Of a stretch of DNA of 64,000 bases, positions 57,361 through 64,000 are shown one piece after another. Source of the DNA: Lachnospiraceae bacterium UBA7143 (GTDB lineage: Bacteria > Bacillota > Clostridia > Lachnospirales > Lachnospiraceae); contig DKWV01000025.1 in NCBI GenBank assembly GCA_002491905.1, positions 124,001-188,000 of the forward strand, read 5' to 3'. The notes under the pieces were generated by a model. The model was not told the origin of the DNA and did no database searches. It saw only the letters and a program-made list of their open reading frames with translations. Position 1 is the first letter of the stretch; every line of letters begins with the position of its first letter. The translations under genes and the position numbers were made by a program.

Positions 57361-58344
57361 ATGCGCAGAAGAAAGAGGATACGGATTGCTGTGGCAGTTT
57401 TTGCAGCGCTTTTTGCAGTTTATGCCGTATTTGTCTACTTTCTGGTAAGCGCCTGCCTTGTCCCTTCCTTTATGGATAAGCTGAACGCATTTGAGGATAT
57501 CACAAGGAAATGTTACAGCGAACAGGTGCAGACGGCGGATATCCATGAAAACAGGACGAAGCTTCTCTCCGAAACGCAGGAGTGGCTGGAGAAGACGGAG
57601 CGCAGGAAGATACAGGTGCGGACGGCTGACGGTTATCTGCTCACCGCGGCGGAGTTTCCTGCACAGATGGGGGATAAATGGGTGCTTCTCCTGCACGGCT
57701 ACACGGGCTGGAAGGAGGAAATGTACCAGTTCGCCTGCTGGTATTATAGGCAGGGTTATTCCGTGCTCGTGCCCGATTTGCGGTGCCAGGGTGAGAGCGA
57801 GGGAGACTTCATCGGCATGGGCTGGACAGATCACTACGACTGTGAACTCTGGATCGCGCATATACTGGAGCAGGCGCCGGAGGCCCAGATTGTCCTTCAC
57901 GGGCAGTCTATGGGAGCGGCTACGGCGCTGCTGATGGCAGGTTCCCCGGAGGTGTCCGAACACATCAGGGCTGTGGTATCCGACAGTGCTTACACGTCGG
58001 GCTACGAGATGTTCGGGGACAAGATTACGGAATGGTTTCATCTGCCGGCTGCGTTTTTCGTGGATTCGGCCTGCCTGATGCTTAAGCTCCGGGGCGGCTA
58101 TAACCTGAAGGACGCCTCACCGGTCCGGGCGGTGGCGGAAAGCGGTATTCCCACGCTTTTTATACATGGGGATGAGGATCGGATGATAGATGTGAACATG
58201 TCTTATGAGCTGTTTGAGGCGGCGGCCTGCGAGAAGGAGCTTTTTATCGTGGAGGGTGCGGGCCACGCCCAGGCGCAGGATAAGGACCCGGATGTCTATT
58301 TTGGAAAGATCAGCGAGTTTCTGGGGCGTTATCTGCAGGGATGA
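57361..58344 (+). CDS. Membrane-anchored alpha/beta hydrolase
   Basis: 327 residues from ATG 57361 (GGGGGTGG upstream). One N-terminal membrane helix (about 8-30) anchors a hydrolase domain with LLLHGYTGWKEE, the nucleophile elbow HGQSMGAA (Ser near 182), Asp in FIHGDEDRMI and His in GAGHAQAQ. The triad is intact. It is predicted to act outside the membrane; the substrate is unknown. It follows the PPTase by 14 bases. Confidence 0.88.
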   Translation: MRRRKRIRIAVAVFAALFAVYAVFVYFLVSACLVPSFMDKLNAFEDITRKCYSEQVQTADIHENRTKLLSETQEWLEKTERRKIQVRTADGYLLTAAEFPAQMGDKWVLLLHGYTGWKEEMYQFACWYYRQGYSVLVPDLRCQGESEGDFIGMGWTDHYDCELWIAHILEQAPEAQIVLHGQSMGAATALLMAGSPEVSEHIRAVVSDSAYTSGYEMFGDKITEWFHLPAAFFVDSACLMLKLRGGYNLKDASPVRAVAESGIPTLFIHGDEDRMIDVNMSYELFEAAACEKELFIVEGAGHAQAQDKDPDVYFGKISEFLGRYLQG

Positions 58345-58360
58345 GAAAGGCTGGTAATTT

Positions 58361-61279
58361 ATGGGAATCGTATGTGGAAAAAGGGAGCGGAAAACGGTGA
58401 GGGCGGCTGCAGGGATGTTAAGCGCCGCATTGCTGATGTCATTTATTCCGGGGCAGGGAAATGAAGGGGTTGTCTACGGTGCGGAGAAGCGCACAGTGAG
58501 GGTGAGTTTCTTCCCTATGGACGGTTATCATGAAACGCTGCCTGACGGGAGCCGTTCCGGAATGGATGTAGAATATCTGGAGAACCTGTGCGATTATGTA
58601 AATTGGTCTGTGGAGTATGTTCCCTGTGAAAGCTGGGATGAAGCTTTGCAGATGCTGGCAGATAAGGAGGTGGATCTGGTAGGCTCCGCCCAATATTCGG
58701 CGCAGCGGGCGGAAAGCTACCGTTATGCCGACCTGGCGAGCGGCTATACCTTCGGCGCCATAGCCGTGAAGGGAACAAGCCCACTGGCTTATGAGGACTT
58801 TAGCGAGATGAAGGACATTACTTACGGTATTGTGGGCACCTATATCAGGAAGCAGGAGTTTTACGAGTATCTGAAAGGACACGGCATCGAAAATCCCAAG
58901 GTGAGGGAGTATGAGAACACGTCCGCCCTGCGTGGGGCGCTGGAAGTCGGGGAGATTGACGCCCTTGTGCATTCCCTCACGGAGATCAGGGAGGGACAGC
59001 GGGTAATCGGCCGGTTTGCCCCGATGCCTTTCTACTATATTACATACCCAGGCAACGAAGATCTGCTGCGGGAGATGAATCAGGGAATCGCGGATCTTAA
59101 GATGAACCGGCCTGAACTTGAAAATGAGTTGATGGTGAAATACTATGACAGCCGTCTGGACCATACGATTCTCCTGACAGGGGAGGAAAAAGCGTATATT
59201 CAGAGTACGCAGGAGCTGGCGGTGGGCTATCTGGACGGTTACTATCCTTTTTCCTATGAGGATGAGGACGGGAATTACAGGGGGCTTACAAGGCAGATGC
59301 TGGAGGAGGTGTCCGTGAGCACCGGTCTTACCTTCGACTATGTAAGGATGCAGGATATGAATGAGGCCAAGCAGGCGCTTGCGGACGGAAGGATCGATGT
59401 GATAGGTTACTGCGGTGAGCGCGCAGGCGACATCAAGCAGATGGGAGGCGCCCTCACAAAAGTTTATGCACAGGTGCCCCGCGTGATTATCATGAAGCGC
59501 GGCGGCCGGACGGAGGAACTGAAAACCCTGGCGGTGACGGGAGAAAATATCTCGGAGGAGGAAGAGATTCCCTTTGCGGGGGACCAGACGGAGCTTCTGG
59601 TTATGGAAAGTCCAAGGGAATGTCTGCAGGCTGTGCGCGGGGGAAAGGCGGAGGCGGCTCTTTGTGACGGGTATCTTGCGGAGTATCTGCTCGGTTCCCA
59701 GCTCGGTTTCGGGAAGCTGGAGATCCATACCGTTTTAAGTGACGTACACAGTATCCGCATGGTGGTACAAAATGATGCGCAGTCGCCCCTTCTCGGTATT
59801 TTAAACAAAGAGCTTCTGGAAATCACCGACAAGATGGTGAACGATTACATGCTGCAGGATAATTTCTACTCCAGGATGAGCGTGGACAACTTTATCCGTG
59901 ATCACAGCATCACGATCATTCTGGTGGTGCTGCTTGTGGCGGCCCTTGTTATTTTTACGATGTACCGTATGCTGGAAAACAGCAGACGGCTCCAGAAGCT
60001 GATGTACAAGGACGCGGATTTTAATATCTGGAATCTGAATTATCTGAAATACAGGGCGTCACTTAAGCTGGAGACGGATGCGGACAGAAAATATGCCATT
60101 GTCTATACGGACATCTGCCAGTTTAAGAGCTATAATGCGCTCTATGGATGGAACGCGGGACAGAAACTTTTGGAGCTTACCATTGAGGTGATGGCTGAGG
60201 AGGTCGACAGCGAATGCGAACTGTATGCCAGAAGCTACGGCAGCCATTTTGTGCTCTTCCTGCGGTACGAGGATATGGCTTCCCTGAAGAAGCGCATGAT
60301 GGCAATGTCCGACCGTATCTCTGAACATATTTATGAGAAGGAGGGAATCCGTATGGCGCAGGCTATGGGCGTCTGCGGCATCGAAAAGGGAGATACGGAC
60401 ATCCAGCTTGCCCTTTCCTATGCGATACAGGCGGTTGATCCGCTGAAGGACAGCCACAGCAACGCGATCAGGATCTATGATGATGAGATGAGAATCAGGC
60501 TGAAAGAGCAGCATGAGCGGGAGAAACTTCTGGATTCTGCGGATTTGCGGAAGGATTTCGTGGCATACTATCAGGCAAAAGTGGATATCCGGAACGAGCG
60601 CGTGGTAGGCGCGGAGGCGCTGGTGCGCTTTAGGGATCCGACGGCGGACGGGGCGATCCGCGCTCCCGGATTTTTCGTGCCCTACTATGAGCAGACGGGC
60701 AGAATCACGGAGATTGATTTCTTCGTGATGGAGAGCGTCTGCAAAATGCTCCGCAGAAGGCTGGACCATAACCTTTCCGTGGTTCCTGTATCCTGTAACT
60801 TTTCCAGGTCGCATTTTGTGAAAGACGGATTCCCGGAACGGTTCGTTTCCATGATAGAAAAGTATCGGATCCCTAAAGACCTGATTGAGGTGGAGATCAC
60901 GGAGACGCTGGTGGTGGAGGAGATGCAGCAGCAGAAGGTGAAGGAGAATGTGGCCATTCTGAGGGAAAAGGGCGTACATCTCTCCATAGATGACTTCGGC
61001 TCCGGCTATTCTTCCCTCGGCGTATTTGAGCAGATCCCCGCGTCGGTGATTAAGCTGGACAGATCTTTCTTACTCAACAATGAGAACCGGGTGAGACAGG
61101 TGCAGATCATGAAAAATATCGTAAATCTGGCGAAGGATCTGGAGGCGCAGGTGGTCTGCGAGGGCGTGGAGACCGAGCAGGATACGGAGCTGATGATGGA
61201 AATCGGCGCCTATGTGGCGCAGGGTTACCGCTACTGTAAGCCCGTGCCGGAGGAAGTGTTTGAGGAAATGATTGTATGA
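58361..61279 (+). CDS. Dual substrate-binding-domain, degenerate GGDEF, EAL protein
   Basis: 972 residues. A signal/anchor start is followed by two SBP_bac_3-type sensor domains (about 45-265, VRVSFFPMDGYHETLPDG; about 275-500, LAVGYLDGYYPFSYEDE) outside the membrane. A helix lies at about 515-537. A GGDEF-like domain has YGSHF at the catalytic site, so no cyclase activity is expected. The EAL domain (about 725-965) has GAEALVRF, SCNFSRSHF, EVEITETLV, IDDFGSGYSSLG, CEGVETE and QGYRYCKPV, so it looks active. It should break down c-di-GMP in response to an external small molecule. The YdcF gene overlaps its end by 4 bases. Confidence 0.93.
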   Translation: MGIVCGKRERKTVRAAAGMLSAALLMSFIPGQGNEGVVYGAEKRTVRVSFFPMDGYHETLPDGSRSGMDVEYLENLCDYVNWSVEYVPCESWDEALQMLADKEVDLVGSAQYSAQRAESYRYADLASGYTFGAIAVKGTSPLAYEDFSEMKDITYGIVGTYIRKQEFYEYLKGHGIENPKVREYENTSALRGALEVGEIDALVHSLTEIREGQRVIGRFAPMPFYYITYPGNEDLLREMNQGIADLKMNRPELENELMVKYYDSRLDHTILLTGEEKAYIQSTQELAVGYLDGYYPFSYEDEDGNYRGLTRQMLEEVSVSTGLTFDYVRMQDMNEAKQALADGRIDVIGYCGERAGDIKQMGGALTKVYAQVPRVIIMKRGGRTEELKTLAVTGENISEEEEIPFAGDQTELLVMESPRECLQAVRGGKAEAALCDGYLAEYLLGSQLGFGKLEIHTVLSDVHSIRMVVQNDAQSPLLGILNKELLEITDKMVNDYMLQDNFYSRMSVDNFIRDHSITIILVVLLVAALVIFTMYRMLENSRRLQKLMYKDADFNIWNLNYLKYRASLKLETDADRKYAIVYTDICQFKSYNALYGWNAGQKLLELTIEVMAEEVDSECELYARSYGSHFVLFLRYEDMASLKKRMMAMSDRISEHIYEKEGIRMAQAMGVCGIEKGDTDIQLALSYAIQAVDPLKDSHSNAIRIYDDEMRIRLKEQHEREKLLDSADLRKDFVAYYQAKVDIRNERVVGAEALVRFRDPTADGAIRAPGFFVPYYEQTGRITEIDFFVMESVCKMLRRRLDHNLSVVPVSCNFSRSHFVKDGFPERFVSMIEKYRIPKDLIEVEITETLVVEEMQQQKVKENVAILREKGVHLSIDDFGSGYSSLGVFEQIPASVIKLDRSFLLNNENRVRQVQIMKNIVNLAKDLEAQVVCEGVETEQDTELMMEIGAYVAQGYRYCKPVPEEVFEEMIV

Positions 61280-62031
61280 GGAAAAAGAGAATGACCGTTC
61301 TGTGTATCCTGGCGGCGTTTTTGTGTTTTTTATACTGCTTTATTGTGTTTCGGATCAGGTCGGGAAGCCGCTTTTATCTGATCTGGGCGCTTGGCGGGTT
61401 TTCCTTTCTGGGGCTGGCCGTCATGCTGCGCTACGATTTGTGGGGCAGGATTCCCATGCCGCTTCGACGGGCGCTCACCGTGCTTCTGATTGTGGGCGTG
61501 GTTCTTTTTGTGGCGGCAGAGGCCTGTATCTTCGCGCACTACAGGGATAAGGGAAGGCCTGACCTGGATTACATTATTGTGCTGGGCGCGCAGATGAAGC
61601 CCGGCGGTCCCAGCGCGGTCCTCAAGTTCCGGCTGGACGCGGCTTACGACTATCTGACGGCAAATGGGGATACCCTCTGTGTGGTGTCCGGCGGACAGGG
61701 AAGAAACGAGCCGTGCACGGAAGCCCAGGGGATGCGGGATTACCTGGTGGAGCGGGGGATTGCGCCGGAGAGAATCCTTATGGAGGATAAGTCCACGGAC
61801 ACTTCGGAGAATATTGCGTTCAGCGCGGCGCTCATCGGTGGGACAGACAAGGATGTGGGGATCGTCACCAACAACTTTCATGTGTTTCGGGGCGTAATGC
61901 TGGCCAGACACGCAGGGTTTGAGAATGCCTGCGGGATTTCGGCCAGGTCAAATATCTATTTCCAGCCCAATAATCTGGTGCGGGAATTTTTTGGAATTAT
62001 GAAGGATCTGGTGTGCAGAAACCTAATTTAA
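61276..62031 (+). CDS. YdcF/DUF218 family membrane protein
   Basis: 251 residues overlapping the EAL gene by an ATGA. Three membrane segments (about 5-85) are followed by the DUF218 domain: YIIVLGAQMKPGGPSAVLKF, CVVSGGQGRNEPCTEAQGM, RILMEDKSTDTSENIAFSA and IVTNNFHVFRG. The family (YdcF, SanA) is linked to envelope maintenance; the reaction is not settled. Its coupling to an EAL protein suggests an envelope-related output. Confidence 0.9.
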   Translation: MRKKRMTVLCILAAFLCFLYCFIVFRIRSGSRFYLIWALGGFSFLGLAVMLRYDLWGRIPMPLRRALTVLLIVGVVLFVAAEACIFAHYRDKGRPDLDYIIVLGAQMKPGGPSAVLKFRLDAAYDYLTANGDTLCVVSGGQGRNEPCTEAQGMRDYLVERGIAPERILMEDKSTDTSENIAFSAALIGGTDKDVGIVTNNFHVFRGVMLARHAGFENACGISARSNIYFQPNNLVREFFGIMKDLVCRNLI

Positions 62032-62106
62032 CAGCGGAGAGCGCGGAACGCGCGGTTTTGCGGATGTGCGTGGGCTGAACTGCGAATTGAAAGGCATAAA
62101 TGTCCC

Positions 62107-62136
62107 TTGACTTGCGGTAGATAGAGCGGTTAGAAT
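62107..62136 (+). promoter_or_regulatory. Promoter of the TPR lipoprotein gene
   Basis: TTGACT (62107-62112), an 18-nt spacer and TAGAAT (62131-62136), 36 bases before the GTG start. Confidence 0.65.
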
Positions 62137-62171
62137 AAAACAAGTATAGTGGAATGGCATGGAGATAAAAA

Positions 62172-63233
62172 GTGAAGGTACAGAGGAGAAAAGGCAGGAA
62201 AATAACGGGATTTGCGGCGGCACTGCTGTGTGTCTGTCTGGTGGGCTGCGGGGCGGAGGCTGCACCGAGCTATACGAAGCAGGGCATGGAAGCTGTGGCG
62301 GCGCTTGATTATGAGAAGGCGATTACCCTTTTTCAGACTGCGGAGGAAAACGGGGAGGACGAACGGCTGCTCTACCGGGGGATGGGACTTGCCTATCTGG
62401 GAAAGACGGATTATGAGTCGGCTGTCTCGTATCTGGAGGCGGCTCTGCGGCTTGGAAACGGCAGGGTGGAGGATCTGGATTTTGATATCAATTATTATCT
62501 TGCCACGGCATATTATAAGAACGGGCAGATGCAGGAGGCGGTGCGCGCCTATGATGCGATCCTGGGACTTCGGCCCGGGGAGACGGACGCCTATTATCTG
62601 CGGGGATGCGTAAAGCTTGCGGAGGGGAACTTCGAGGCGGCGCAGGCCGACTTTGACACGGCAGTCGGTCAGGACCCGAAGAATTATGACCGCATGATCC
62701 GTATCTATATGGTGCTAGAGGAGTACGGATACAAGGAAGCGGGGCAGATTTATCTGCAGAACGCCATGAAAGAAAATGAGAAGTCCATTTCAGATTATGA
62801 TATGGGGCGCATCTGCTACTATATGGGAGACTTTGACAACGCCAAGAATTTTCTGGAAAGGCTCAAGACCACTACGGATTACGGAGCGGCTCTTTATCTG
62901 GGAAGAACCTACGAGGCGCTTGGCGATTATAACTATGCGGCAAGTATTTATGCCGGTTACACGGAGTTTGACCAGACGAAGGCAGAGATTTACAACCAGT
63001 TGGGGCTGTGCCGTATGCAGCTTGGGGAATACCAGACCGCGCTGGACGCATTTCAGACGGCAATGAACATTGAGGGAAACGATATGATGCAGACCCTGAA
63101 GTTTAATGAGATCATCACCTATGAGTATATGGGCGATTTTAAGACGGCGGCGGCGCTGATGAACAATTATCTGCGAAGCTACCCGGATGATGGGACGGCG
63201 AAACGGGAGTACGAATTTCTGCAGACAAGATAA
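62172..63233 (+). CDS. TPR-repeat lipoprotein
   Basis: 353 residues from GTG 62172 (GGAG 7 bases upstream). The lipobox is LVGC. The rest consists of about eight TPR repeats (AAVALDYEKAITLFQTAEENG-like units; YYLRGCVKLAEGNFEAAQADF; GEYQTALDAFQTAMNI). TPR lipoproteins usually scaffold envelope complexes. No partner is apparent nearby other than the YdcF protein. Confidence 0.85.
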   Translation: MKVQRRKGRKITGFAAALLCVCLVGCGAEAAPSYTKQGMEAVAALDYEKAITLFQTAEENGEDERLLYRGMGLAYLGKTDYESAVSYLEAALRLGNGRVEDLDFDINYYLATAYYKNGQMQEAVRAYDAILGLRPGETDAYYLRGCVKLAEGNFEAAQADFDTAVGQDPKNYDRMIRIYMVLEEYGYKEAGQIYLQNAMKENEKSISDYDMGRICYYMGDFDNAKNFLERLKTTTDYGAALYLGRTYEALGDYNYAASIYAGYTEFDQTKAEIYNQLGLCRMQLGEYQTALDAFQTAMNIEGNDMMQTLKFNEIITYEYMGDFKTAAALMNNYLRSYPDDGTAKREYEFLQTR

Positions 63234-63278
63234 CCATATAATAATTTATACAGAAAATCAGGAAGGGAGTGGCTTATT

Positions 63279-63683
63279 ATGAAGAATACTTATTTGCGTG
63301 TGAAAGGCATTATCAAGAAGGATGATACTTATCTGCTCTTGAAAAGATGGGTGGACGACCACATTCCGGATCCTTTTGTCTGGGAGTTTATCGATGCGGA
63401 GGTGCCGCACGGGGTTGCGCCCGATGAGACAATGCTGTCCGCGATCTCGGAGCTTCTCTCCGTGAACGGCAGGATTGAAAAGATTGAGTATACCTGGTCC
63501 CAGCTTCTCGGCGAGACCCATTGTGTCGGAATCGCTTACATCTGCTCCATCCCGGAGGAGGAGGAACCCAATATTGTTCTGTCTGAGGATTATGGGAGCT
63601 ACGAGTGGGTGAAGAGGAAAGATTTCCCGAAATATATTGAGAACCAGTATGTGCTGAAGGACTTGGAGGGTAAGGAACTGTGA
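63279..63683 (+). CDS. Degenerate Nudix-like protein
   Basis: 134 residues with GGAAGGGAG upstream. The N-terminal strand VKGIIKKDDTYLLLKRW and the middle resemble the Nudix fold. The Nudix box (G-x5-E-x7-REUxEExGU) is broken: after HGVAPDETM the helix reads SAISELLSVNG, lacking the Arg-Glu and the metal-binding Glu pair. Hydrolase activity is therefore doubtful. It overlaps pyrF by GTGA. Confidence 0.7.
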   Translation: MKNTYLRVKGIIKKDDTYLLLKRWVDDHIPDPFVWEFIDAEVPHGVAPDETMLSAISELLSVNGRIEKIEYTWSQLLGETHCVGIAYICSIPEEEEPNIVLSEDYGSYEWVKRKDFPKYIENQYVLKDLEGKEL

Positions 63684-64000
63684 TTAATGTACTGACAGAG
63701 AAAATTAAGAAGCTGGAAGCGCCCATTGTGGTCGGTCTGGATCCGACTATGAAATTTGTGCCGGAGCATATCAAAAAACAGGCTTTCGACGAGTACGGCG
63801 AAACCATGAAGGGCGCGGCGGAGGCGATATGGCTTTTTAACAGGGGAATCGTGGATGCGGTCTGCGATCTGGTGCCTGCGGTAAAGCCTCAGATCGCCAT
63901 GTATGAGCAGTTCGGCGTGGAGGGTATGCACGCGTTTCAGAAGACGGTGGCCTATTGTAAGGAGAAGGGGCTTATTGTGATCGGCGACATTAAGCGCGGT
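63680..64000 (+). CDS. pyrF: Orotidine 5'-phosphate decarboxylase (partial)
   Basis: The first 107 codons are shown, from GTG 63680, overlapping the previous stop (GTGA). The sequence IVVGLDPTMKFVPEH, LVPAVKPQIAMYEQF and VIGDIKRG matches the core-type PyrF subfamily. The catalytic Asp-x-Lys is in GDIKRG, at the window's edge. It decarboxylates OMP to UMP in pyrimidine synthesis. Other pyr genes probably follow outside the window. Confidence 0.94.
   Translation, partial: MINVLTEKIKKLEAPIVVGLDPTMKFVPEHIKKQAFDEYGETMKGAAEAIWLFNRGIVDAVCDLVPAVKPQIAMYEQFGVEGMHAFQKTVAYCKEKGLIVIGDIKRG

Noticed and set aside
1..64000. CRISPR array, IS element or prophage.
   Set aside because: No regularly spaced repeats, transposase, integrase or structural phage gene was seen on either strand.

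Overview
The window looks like chromosomal DNA of a spore-forming, anaerobic low-to-mid GC Firmicute, most likely a Lachnospiraceae-type clostridium. The reasons are three genes of the spoVA spore operon, a Firmicute-type BirA/biotin operator, strong AGGAGG ribosome sites, TTGACA/TATAAT promoters, an OmpR-type two-component system and many clostridial families (DUF3842, DUF512, DUF4143, DUF4405). The genus is an inference. I see no phage, IS element, CRISPR array or rRNA.

Layout. 1-2300: the end of an ABC transporter ATPase, a small lipoprotein, tRNA-Trp with its own promoter and terminator, a hypothetical protein and a LysR regulator. 2300-22600: an unusual redox/hydrolase region. It holds two iron-ADH paralogs (one without its metal ligands), two aldo/keto reductases, a CMD-family protein, an FMN reductase, a nitroreductase with an ArsR repressor, a b-cytochrome-like DUF4405 membrane protein, a permease and a GH3 glycosidase. 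It also holds a family of exported proteins in which a flavodoxin module is fused to DUF362 or to three different alpha/beta hydrolases. Three intergenic regions here share a conserved element (T-N11-A box, then GTATAAACTGATGAAC, then a hairpin with compensated arms) and a fourth carries only the box. These suggest a LysR-type regulon.

22600-38700: GH42 beta-galactosidase, DUF3842 and a methyltransferase; then spoVAA-spoVAB-spoVAC without spoVAD/AE; then a biotin locus (bioY, bioD, bioA, bioB, with a MATE pump and an AraC regulator between bioD and bioA) under a clear BirA operator. After it come a DUF3006-like small protein, a zinc-ribbon membrane protein, a PDZ/radical-SAM DUF512 protein, a GNAT acetyltransferase and a chemoreceptor-like protein.

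38700-64000: a Tet(M)-like ribosomal GTPase fused to a YacP/Rae1-type NYN nuclease domain, a DUF4143 ATPase, and a response regulator/histidine kinase/S41-protease cassette. A minus-strand signalling operon follows (HD-GYP response regulator, hybrid kinase with Hpt, and a kinase-receiver-DegV fusion). Then come a SUV3-like helicase, an Sfp-type PPTase, an alpha/beta hydrolase, a two-sensor EAL protein, a YdcF protein, a TPR lipoprotein, a degenerate Nudix protein and the start of pyrF. The HD-GYP and EAL proteins both point to c-di-GMP degradation; I see no intact GGDEF cyclase.

The best candidates for undescribed biology are the exported flavodoxin-hydrolase set with its shared intergenic element, the kinase-receiver-DegV fusion, and the Tet(M)-like/NYN fusion. 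No intergenic stretch longer than 300 bases was found.
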